Source: Balamuthia mandrillaris (taxonomy: Eukaryota > Discosea > Longamoebia > Balamuthiidae). Taken from it: a stretch of 64,000 nucleotides of DNA. The notes beneath the pieces were generated by a model, which was given only the letters and a program-made list of their open reading frames with translations, was not told the origin of the DNA and ran no database searches. The position numbers and the translations under genes were made by a program. This document shows, one piece after another, positions 12,185 through 19,413 of the stretch. How positions within the stretch are numbered: position 1 is the first letter of the stretch; every line of letters begins with the position of its first letter. Location: NCBI GenBank assembly GCA_031835245.1, contig JAVKOQ010000044.1, positions 124,001-188,000 on the forward strand, given 5' to 3'.

Positions 12185-12500
12185 TTAGAGTTGAGAACGC
12201 ATCACAGTTCTGCCCATCACTCGATCGTGGTGCACCATATGAGGAGGAGTTTCAGTTTCACGGCGTTGGAACTATAAAGTGTTCCTCAAAAAGAAGCTGG
12301 AGGAGGAGGATGCTGACAAACTTTTCTTCCTCGCCGTTTGATGAGGGTGGTGGAGAAGCTGGAGTGTCGACACGTTGAATGAGAAGCGGCGTGGCGTTGG
12401 AGGTCTTGGCTTTGAACTTGTCCATGAACAACGGCCGCTTCCGTCGGTCTCCCGCTCCTCCTCCTCCTTTGCCATTGTTGTTGTTGTTGGCCAGGCTCAT
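12185..12500 (-). CDS. Small basic protein, hypothetical
   Basis: Minus-strand frame from the ATG at 12498-12500: an Asn run, a Gly run, then KRPLFMDKFKAKTSNATPLL. A short intron of about 45 nt ending TTTATAG near 12272 would join it to FQRRETETPPHMVHHDRVMG, ending RSQL at 12185. The protein would be about 90 residues, basic and without membrane segments. The splice choice keeps the frame but is a guess; without splicing the frame ends at 12258. No family recognised. Confidence 0.35.
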
Positions 12501-12756
12501 CGCTCCGCTCTTTCTTGCTTTCTTTTTTTGTTGTTGCGGAGAGGAGAGAGGACATGAGATCGCAGCAAAAGCAAGGGAGTAGGACACGAGAGAGGACAAA
12601 AACTTAGACATTCTCTCTCTCTCTGCAGGGTGCTCCCAGGGAACCCAAGTTGGAGAGGAAAGAACCAAGTTCACCCACTTGGATGTTAGGCAACGTTTCT
12701 GCTCCCTCCTTTCAATGATAGTTGGAGCGGTGTAAAAAAAGGAGGAAAGATTGAGT

Positions 12757-13968
12757 TTATTCCACAGGACATCCGTTCTCTATGGCCCATTGCAACAGCT
12801 CCAAGTTATCATTTTCTGCTGCTTCAATGCAGGTGTCTTTATCCCAAGGGCAGCCGTTCTCTCTGGCCCACTTCAGCACCTCCAAATTACCTCCTATCGC
12901 TGCTCCAACACACGTTTCGGCATCCCAAGGGCATCCGTTCTCTCTGGCCCATTGTAGTACCTCCAAATGGCCTCTCGCTGCCGCAAAGGCGCATGTTTTT
13001 GCATCCCAAGGGCATCCGTTCTCTCTGGCCCACTTCAGCACCTCCAAATGACCTCCGCTTGCTGCTTCAATACACGTTCTTGCTCCCCAAGGGCAGCCGT
13101 TCCCTCTGGCCCACTTCAGCACATCCAAATGCCCTCCTATTGCTGCTCCAACACACGTTCCGCCATCCCAAGGGCACCCGTTCTCTCTGGCCCACTTCAG
13201 CACATCCAATTGACCTCCTATTGCTGCATCTCCACACGTTCCGACATCCCAAGGGCAGCCGTTCTCTCTAGCCCATTTTAGTACTTCCAAACGTCCACGC
13301 ATGGAAGCCATGGCACAGGTGTCCTCATTCCAAGGGCATCCGTTCTCTCTGGCCCATTGTAGTACCTTCAAATGGCCTCCCGCTGCCGCCAAGGCGCATA
13401 TGTTTGCTCCCCAAGGGCTGCCGTTCTCTCTGGCCCATTTTAGTACCTCCAAATGGCCTCCCGCTGCCGCCAAGGCGCATATGTTTGCTCCCCAAGGGCT
13501 GCCGTTCGCCCAATGCCCTCCTCTTGCTGCTCCAACACACGTTCCGCCATCCCAAGGGCAGCCGTTCTCTATGGCCCATTTTAGTACTTCCAAACGTCCA
13601 CTCATGGAAGCCATGGCACAGGTGTCCTCATTCCAAGGGCAGCCTTGCTCTCTGGCCCATTTTAGAACTTCCAAGTGGCCTCCTTTGGCTGCGTTGGTGC
13701 AGACTTGCTCACCCCAAGGGCAGCCTTGCTCTCGCACCCATTTCAACACCTCTAAAGACCCGTTGCTTGCTGCCGCTTCATAAACGGCATCGGCGGCCTC
13801 GGGCAAAGAGAGCCCGTTGCACAAGGACCAGCGAAGCAACGGCACGGTGCGGCTGGCGGTTTGAACGGAAAGGCGGTGGCGGAGGGGAGGAGGACAGCAG
13901 GCGAACCATCGCTTGCACGTCCGCGCAGCCACCGCCACTACGTCCTCAGGTCCATCCGCGCGTGTAGA
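12757..13968 (-). CDS. Ankyrin-like repeat protein (LEVLKWARENGCPW type)
   Basis: One long minus-strand exon encoding about a dozen repeats of roughly 26 residues. Each has the pattern GGHLEVLKWARENGCPW followed by a T/C-rich linker (WDxxTCxxAAxGG). These divergent ankyrin-like repeats are common in protist and giant-virus genomes, often behind an F-box-like N-terminus. Here the N-terminal PEDVVAVAARTCKRWFACCP resembles the end of such an F-box. One repeat near 13510 is shortened (GGHWANGSPWG), suggesting unequal recombination. The start codon is not resolved: no ATG is in frame near 13968, so an upstream exon is likely. Stop is TAA. Substrate-adaptor or protein-binding function is inferred. 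Confidence 0.75.
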   Translation of the reverse strand, partial: STRADGPEDVVAVAARTCKRWFACCPPPLRHRLSVQTASRTVPLLRWSLCNGLSLPEAADAVYEAAASNGSLEVLKWVREQGCPWGEQVCTNAAKGGHLEVLKWAREQGCPWNEDTCAMASMSGRLEVLKWAIENGCPWDGGTCVGAARGGHWANGSPWGANICALAAAGGHLEVLKWARENGSPWGANICALAAAGGHLKVLQWARENGCPWNEDTCAMASMRGRLEVLKWARENGCPWDVGTCGDAAIGGQLDVLKWARENGCPWDGGTCVGAAIGGHLDVLKWARGNGCPWGARTCIEAASGGHLEVLKWARENGCPWDAKTCAFAAARGHLEVLQWARENGCPWDAETCVGAAIGGNLEVLKWARENGCPWDKDTCIEAAENDNLELLQWAIENGCPVE

Positions 13969-14089
13969 GCCACGACGTCACGACAATAGGGTGTCGTTAA
14001 GCCAACAAGAAAGAGAAGAGATGCGTTGTTCTGTCCATCCGCGGAGCGCGAAGCCAAAGGAGAGGATGCACAAAGCGACCATGATCCAC

Positions 14090-14544
14090 GGAGAAGAAAA
14101 TAACACCGGCCAGCATCGCAGCAGCAACAGCGCCTCGCCGGTTCACCTTCAAGGCGTTTCCCTGCTGGACAGGAGAGAGCTTCTCTCGAGTGGCACCAGT
14201 GTGTGAGCAACACGCTCCACTGGGACCGCATGCACAGGGAGCTGGCCTACCAGGTGGACGGGCGAAGGAGGAAGATCCTCTCCCGCTTCTCCTACCTCCG
14301 CTTGGCCGGCTGCCAGCAGATGCAGGACCTGATGAAGCTCATCATCACCGCTCCTCCCGAGGACTCTCTCCTCTCCATCTTCCAACGGGTTGCTTTCGGG
14401 TTTGAACATGTTGTGAAGGAGGAGAAGGAGAAGGAGAAGGAGAAGGAGAAGGAGAAGGAGAAGGAGAAGGAGAAAGAGAAGGAGAAGAGAAAGAAGCAGA
14501 AGCAGAAGAACAACAACAAGAAATACAACAATTATTTTTCATAG
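14090..14544 (+). CDS. Small protein with (EK)n tail, hypothetical
   Basis: Plus-strand frame with protein-like sequence: CVSNTLHWDRMHRELAYQVD, KILSRFSYLRLAGCQQMQDL and SIFQRVAFGFEHVV, followed by a GAGAAG repeat read as (EK)n and a Lys/Asn end. The stop is TAG at 14542-14544. The first ATG in this frame is at 14203, but plausible coding extends upstream to about 14160, so an upstream exon or a start near 14081 with a splice is possible. No family recognised. The EK tract is a microsatellite and probably varies in length. Confidence 0.4.
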
Positions 14545-14607
14545 AAAGTTATCACAACAGGGCGAAGCAGACCTTTTTTTTCCAGTCTCGCGCATTCTGC
14601 GGTTTGT

Positions 14608-15831
14608 TTAACCAAAGATCTTGGACCACCATGAAGTACCTTCCTTTTGGGCAGGTTGCTGCTCGGGGAACTTAACGCCAAGCTCTTCCAGCTTCTGGAA
14701 GGCAGCCGCAAAGTCCTTGAAGAACAGCTCCTCGTCCTCAGCGTACATCTGGACGTACTTCTTGAACTCCGGGTCCTTGATGAGGGCCAAGTCGGCCGGG
14801 AGCATCATGAGCTCACCGGTGGGGTCTTCGTACTGCTCGGGTCCGTTCCACTTCTTCTTGGTCCACTTGTTGTCCAACAGCTCCCTAAAGTACTCGTTGG
14901 AGAACATGGTGGGGGCCTTGGTCCAGGGTCCCTTGTAGCCGCTGCGGTCGGTGTGGCATCTACCCAAGGCGTGAGCTCCAATGAGGGCAACAATCTCCCT
15001 GTCGTTGAAGCCCATCCTGTAAAAGATGTCGCGGACGTGCTGCTGTCCTTGGCTGGCATCCGGCAGGCGTCCATCAGGGGTGCAGTTCTTGCCGTCTGAC
15101 TCGTCCGTGCGGCCGGGCCTCCAGTTGATCTTGGGGCCACCCATGTGCTCAATGGCTACCGCGCCAGCCAAAGTCCACAGGTCTGCGTAGGAGATCTCAG
15201 GGTGCCTCTGCTTGATGGCCTCCAGGCGTTGCCTGGCAATGTGAAGGCCAGCATTGGCGCCATGGGCAGACTCTGGGGGAAACCTCATCTTGGCGCCGTT
15301 GGAGCCGCCGGTGCCGTCGTGCCTGCTGTAGGTGCCGGACGCGTGCCAGGCCAACCTCACCAGCACAGGGCCATAGGAGCCGTCGTCGTAGTTGGGGTCG
15401 TCCAGGATGGCGATGATTTCCTTGCGGATGGCGGCCCAGTCGGCCGAGGCGGAGCGCTTGGCCGAGGAGGAGGCCTCAGCCGCGTTCACTTGGGTGGTGG
15501 TGGAGTAGCCGAGGCCAAGCAGGACGGCACCGCCGACGGCGCCGGCGACGGCAAAGTTGCGGCGGTTGAAGGTGTTGGTGGAGGCCCTGGCGCCGGCGGT
15601 GGCAAAGGCCCTTCGGCTGGAGGAGGAAACGGTTGTGCTTCCCAGGTAGCCATTGCCTACATAGACATTGTAGAGGGTCGTCGTGAAAGAACCAAGTGAG
15701 TCATACGTTCATGTGCAACGAAAAAAAATAGAGTTACCGTAACGAGAAGCAAGAGAAGTGCGGCTAAACGAAGGAGCCGCAACGCGAGAAACGGCACAGC
15801 TGCGACGTGTGGTGGTAGAGCGAAGAGACAT
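14608..15831 (-). CDS. Mitochondrial-type cytochrome c peroxidase (class I haem peroxidase)
   Basis: Class I haem peroxidases reduce hydrogen peroxide; this form resembles cytochrome c peroxidase with ascorbate-peroxidase-like features. Exon 1 (15831 to about 15738) encodes a basic, Ser/Arg-rich N-terminus typical of an organelle targeting peptide. Exon 2 (about 15660-14608) continues with RRAFATAG, a hydrophobic stretch ([16 protein letters not shown]) and the catalytic domain. Visible motifs: the distal site [20 protein letters not shown], the proximal site [12 protein letters not shown], and a late Trp segment ([11 protein letters not shown]). Length after the presequence, about 270 residues, is normal. 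Mitochondrial intermembrane location is the likely destination; a plastid cannot be excluded. Its promoter is shared with the divergent gene at 16142. Confidence 0.85.
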
Positions 15832-16141
15832 GGCTGTCGGTTATTCTGGTTTTGGTGTCTTCTTTTTTGAACGACAAAAAAAAGCTGTTTGTTTCCTCTC
15901 TGGCTTTGCGGGTATTTTTTAGGTGGAAGTATATGAAAGTATGTGTTTGGCCGATCATTTTTCGGGAATTTATCACCAATCAACAATCAAAGGGGGAATT
16001 CCACAATCCTCCGAGAACCTAATAAAGGTACACTTTCCAAAAAAAACACATCCGATTAATTTAAAATGATCGCTGGTTACTTCTCCGAAAAGGCGTCACC
16101 GCTCCATCACAAAACAGAAAGCAGAGCAGAAGCATACAAGC
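15832..16141. promoter_or_regulatory. Divergent promoter region
   Basis: A 310-bp gap between the start codons of the peroxidase gene (minus) and the PH-SAM-PB1 gene (plus). No coding sequence is seen. It must hold both promoters; no clear TATA box or known site was recognised. Confidence 0.45.
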
Positions 16142-17115
16142 ATGGAACTGGACCAAGAGACCTTTGCTGCGTTGGTGGAAGAAGCAGAGGAGCGGCTGAT
16201 CTTCTTCCAAAGCCAGCTCTCACTAGTTTGGTACGAGGAGGTAGGGAAGAATAGCAACGAGACAGCCGTGGGACAGTACACACCACGGAGGAGGGCATGG
16301 TGCAAGCTTACTGATGGTCTCTTGTTGCTTTTTGACTCTGTCAAGGCAAGTCTTGTTCGTTTCAGTGTGTTCATCTGGTTTGCGTGAACCATCGCCATAA
16401 TAGCTCACCTTCCCATTGACGCAAAAAGGCACCGAGGAGAGATCTTCCTCTTTGAGTGCCACAACGAAGGCACCAAGGTAGACTGGCAGAAGGAATTGAC
16501 GAGTGTAATAGCAGCCTTCATAATGCCTGTCCTTAGGACAAAACGTATATTTTCATTCTTCGTTCTTCCTGTTCTTCTTGTTCTTCTTGTTCTTCTTGTT
16601 CTTCTTCTTCTTGTTCTTCTTGTTCTTCTTCTTCTTCTTCTTCTTCTTCTTCTTCTTCTTCTTCTCTTCGTTATTCTGTTTTTCTTCTTCATGTTCTTCT
16701 TCTCCTCCTATCTCTTTCTCCTCTCCGTGTTCTTCTAAATAGTCCAGTTTGATTTGCAGGAATAGAGGAATGGGGACCGGAAGATGTTGCTCTCTGGTTG
16801 GAAACTGTAACTGTTATTTTTTTACCTCTTATGATTCCATTGCCTTGCTCCAACTCCGTTAACTATGCCTTGATGTCACAGGTGGAGCTAGGCCAGTATA
16901 GCCCACATTTTTGCGAGCAGTCTGTCTCAGGCGAGATATTACCAGAGATTCAGCGAGATGACCTCAAAGAACTGGGAATGAAGAAACTAGGCCACCGTCT
17001 ACGATTTTTAAGAGCATTGGAAAAACTGTTGGCACAGCACGAAACTCTATCAGATCTGACGGAAGAAACAGATCTGTCTAGCATAGACTCGTCTCTCTCC
17101 AGTATGTTAATTAAC

Positions 17116-17152
<37 letters not shown>

Positions 17153-17547
17153 CTTCTTTTTTCTTTCTTATTCTTCTTATTCCATTTCCCTATCGAATAT
17201 AATCAGTTGGATGCCTGGAACCAGAACTGTTGATAGACTGTAAACTTCCAGAAAGATACTCGCGTCTCATCCGAGTGCCACGGAATGCGTCGCTGCAAGA
17301 GCTCATTCATAGAGTGGAGCTCAAGTTGGGCGATCTCTTCTATCCCGTCATTCTCAAGTATAAGGACTCGGAGGGAGACCTCGTTTCGTTGCTTTCAGAA
17401 GCAGATTATTTTGCAGCTCGTACTTTGTCTTCAGAACCGGGCGCACTTCGTCTTTACGCGTTTCCCTCTTCAACCCAACAACAGAATAATTCTTCAACAA
17501 AATCATCTCAATTTAGCAGGCAGAGTGCCGGTAGTGGACGGTCTTAG
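16142..17547 (+). CDS. PH-SAM-PB1 signalling protein, 3' end disrupted by viral element
   Basis: Multi-exon plus-strand gene. Exon 1 (16142-16349) starts MELDQETFAALVEEAEERL and enters a PH-like domain (AWCKLTDGLLLLFDSVK). Exon 2 (from 16404) continues GEIFLFECHNEGTKVDWQKE. A short exon near 16760-16806 and the next (about 16882-17100) make a SAM domain: WGPEDVALWLETV joined to VELGQYSPHFCEQSVSGEIL and LGHRLRFLRALEKLL. The last exon (about 17207-17547) is a PB1 domain (DCKLPERYSRLIRVPRNASL, LKYKDSEGDLVSLLSEADY). Introns carry (TTC)n and (CT)n runs. PH-SAM-PB1 architecture suggests a membrane-linked scaffold. The frame ends inside sequence repeated at both ends of the viral element, so the original C-terminus is probably lost or displaced to about 38042 onward. 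Confidence 0.7.
17510..17541 (+). repeat. Left copy of 32-bp terminal inverted repeat
   Basis: Begins AATTTAGCAGGCAGAGTG and ends GTAGTGGACGG; it is the exact reverse complement of 37934-37965. Oddly, this copy also reads in frame with the PB1 host exon, so it may be host sequence copied in inverted form to the far end rather than a true viral terminus. Confidence 0.8.
17531..17546 (+). repeat. Left copy of 16-bp direct repeat flanking the element
   Basis: GTAGTGGACGGTCTTA is repeated exactly at 38042-38057, and both copies are followed by a near-identical short stretch (GCTGC versus TCTGC). A 14-bp partial copy (GTGGACGGTCTTAG) lies at 17639-17652. This may be a target-site duplication or attachment-like repeat. 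It is longer than the 5-6 bp usually made by rve integrases. Confidence 0.7.
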
Positions 17548-17791
17548 CTGCAGGCCACCCTCGCGCTCAACCTGTGCCTCCGCCCCGCGGGGCAACAGGC
17601 AAACCAACGGCAGCAGGTCCTCGCCGCCACCGCCGAAGTGGACGGTCTTAGAAACAAGTAGGTCAGAGGAAAAAGAATTTAATAAATAGAAAAAAGAAAA
17701 AGAGAAAACACTTCGGTTGTGGAGAGCGAAGAATGGTGTGATGACAGTTGCTACAAAGTGAAGTGGCTATTTTTAAGCTACTACTGGTAGC
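17548..17791. other. GC-rich junction segment and gene-end hairpin
   Basis: 17548-17660 is GC-rich, unlike the element, and could be read as a helical peptide ending AEVDGLRNK before TAG; its origin is unclear (host exon fragment or rearranged end). From about 17680 the sequence is A-rich and viral in character. TAAGCTAC-TACTG-GTAGCTTA at 17774-17794 is a hairpin that overlaps the stop codon of the next minus-strand gene and may be its termination signal. Confidence 0.4.
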
Positions 17792-18280
17792 TTATTGATA
17801 AGCGTTTTCCACGTCCTTTTCATTAGGAAGTGGTTTGTTGTCTTCTTCTGGCTTGGGAAAACTTCTATGGTCCTTCAAGAGTATGTATCTTTGCTTCAGT
17901 CCTTCGAGATCACTTCTTGTGTGTTCAAGGTCCATCTTCAAGGAGCTTGACTCCTCTCGTAATCGATAAACAAGCCCTACAAGCACTCCAACTGCACCTA
18001 TTAATGTAGCCGTGCCTTGGAAGTATCTTGCTCTCGCACCGATTTTAGCGCTGCGCAATAAGGCTTCACGGTTCAGCTCCGCAACCTTTAGTGAAGTGGT
18101 TGTGTGAACCTCTGCTATCTTTGTGTTGTAAGCCCCTGCTATGTGAGCCGCCTTTTCATGAGCTGTTTGCCCACTTGCTAGAGCACAGGTTTCCTCTGCC
18201 ATTTGACCGTCGTCCTCACAAAAAAGCCACGTGATAATTTTTGGCGACATGGGAAACCTCCATTTTTTAGGACTCCTCAT
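17792..18280 (-). CDS. Viral membrane/coiled-coil protein, hypothetical
   Basis: Minus-strand gene of up to 162 residues, stop TAA. The first ATG (18278-18280) lies in the palindromic promoter; internal ATGs at 18250 (MSPKIITWLF) and about 18202 (MAEETCALAS) are better candidates for spacing. It has one hydrophobic segment (TATLIGAVGVLVGLVYRL) preceded by an Ala-rich helix and followed by a heptad-like helix (LKMDLEHTRSDLEGLKQRY). Topology suggests a single-pass membrane protein with a coiled-coil tail. It is divergent with the 18409 gene. No family recognised. Confidence 0.6.
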   Translation of the reverse strand: MRSPKKWRFPMSPKIITWLFCEDDGQMAEETCALASGQTAHEKAAHIAGAYNTKIAEVHTTTSLKVAELNREALLRSAKIGARARYFQGTATLIGAVGVLVGLVYRLREESSSLKMDLEHTRSDLEGLKQRYILLKDHRSFPKPEEDNKPLPNEKDVENAYQ

Positions 18281-18297
18281 AGTTATATATAACTATG
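18278..18297. promoter_or_regulatory. Perfect 20-bp palindrome at a divergent promoter
   Basis: CATAGTTATATATAACTATG is its own reverse complement, so an ATG points outward at each end with a shared TATATATA core. It sits between the minus gene at 17792 and the plus gene at 18409. It reads as a symmetric TATA-type promoter; the outward ATGs may be incidental. Confidence 0.55.
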
Positions 18298-18408
18298 GTA
18301 AATTGGTTTCCTGACAAGAATAGACATTTATTCCTGGCAAACGTTGACAGGAGAATTTCCTCTCTCTTTTTTTTTCGCAGTCCAAACCAACAACACACAA
18401 CACACAAT

Positions 18409-19413
18409 ATGGAAGGACGACAGGTCGGCCGAAAGAAGGCAAACGCCGCTGAGATCTTCAAGATGCTCCGCAAGTTAAACGACGCAGAATTTAGCGTGCT
18501 TTGCGAACTCCTCGGCACCGACGGTATTGACAATATACTGAACCTATTGACGCCCGAGCTCATCGAACAAGCCTGTGAGAAAGACAAAGCGAAGGATTCT
18601 TTGAAACGCCCTCACGCCGCTATGTCCGACGATGACCATGACTTCATGCGTTGGTACAACGAGCAGTACAAGTATGCCGAGCGAATAATGGCAGCCGGTG
18701 ATATCACGTATTTGGACGTTGTACCGCCGGCCCTCGAGGATGATCCGGGTAGCGACGAGGCGATTATGGCGGATCTCAGGAAGTTAGCTATGGTGAGGAA
18801 TGATTCGCAGACTCTGGCCAACATCTATGCCTCGAAAGTTGGGTATTACGTGGCGCTAGTGGCCGGGCTTAGGACGACTGATCCAGCCCGCGCTAGAAGA
18901 CTAGCCATCTTCCTCAGCGGTGGCCCTACGCCGATAGTTTCACAGTCGATGGTCCGCCGATATGTCAGCTACTACAATGATCTTAGGCGCTACCCCGCGA
19001 TCATCTATATGCCGTGCAGTTGGTGTACTTACACGACAAAGTATGCCAGCAAGTTCCGAGACTATGTTAGCAGAGACCCGGAGCATGCAAGCTTTTGGAA
19101 GCGCATTGGCAAAGAAAAGAAGAGGATCCGCTTAGCCAACGTTAGCCTGCAACCGACTGTAGCGATGGTACACCAAGAGATGAACCACGAGCAATGGAAG
19201 GAGTTTGATAAGAACCTGAAGAGCGGCGCTCACCCGACGTTAATCTCCTGCAACAAGATGAAGAGGACCGCACGCGCCGTCAGCGATACGCACCTGAATA
19301 AACTGATAGAGGAAGTCTTCTCGGCTAATATTTGTTATCAATTTGTTGTAAAGATGCGCCTTCCAATACATTCGGTGCCCTATATGGAATTCTTGTTCCG
19401 GCGGCATTGTTAA
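18409..19413 (+). CDS. Viral hypothetical protein, 334 residues
   Basis: Plus-strand gene starting at 18409 after a C/A-rich leader like those before other element genes; an in-frame upstream ATG at 18295 would add 38 less natural residues. Visible features: a basic N-terminus (GRQVGRKKANAAEIFKMLRK), an acidic patch (SDDDHDFMRWYNEQYKY), a helix-rich middle and a Cys pair (PCSWCTYTTKYASKF). All Trp codons are TGG. It ends at TAA and overlaps the convergent primase-helicase by 174 bp, unusual even for a compact virus. It lies next to the replication gene and may be early, but no family was recognised. Confidence 0.65.
   Translation: MEGRQVGRKKANAAEIFKMLRKLNDAEFSVLCELLGTDGIDNILNLLTPELIEQACEKDKAKDSLKRPHAAMSDDDHDFMRWYNEQYKYAERIMAAGDITYLDVVPPALEDDPGSDEAIMADLRKLAMVRNDSQTLANIYASKVGYYVALVAGLRTTDPARARRLAIFLSGGPTPIVSQSMVRRYVSYYNDLRRYPAIIYMPCSWCTYTTKYASKFRDYVSRDPEHASFWKRIGKEKKRIRLANVSLQPTVAMVHQEMNHEQWKEFDKNLKSGAHPTLISCNKMKRTARAVSDTHLNKLIEEVFSANICYQFVVKMRLPIHSVPYMEFLFRRHC

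Noticed and set aside
13301-13967. Plus-strand frames with tandem repeats
   Set aside because: They are antisense readings of the ankyrin-like repeat gene, whose minus-strand repeats have the known consensus.
14150-14175. A 17-nt mini-intron (GTTTCCCTGCTGGACAG) in the gene at 14090
   Set aside because: It would fix the frame, but nothing else in the window supports introns that short.
14621-15699. Long plus-strand frames opposite the peroxidase gene
   Set aside because: They have no recognisable domain and lie exactly over the peroxidase coding sequence.
16500-16740. Leu-rich membrane protein frame
   Set aside because: It is a (TTC)n run inside an intron of the PH-SAM-PB1 gene.
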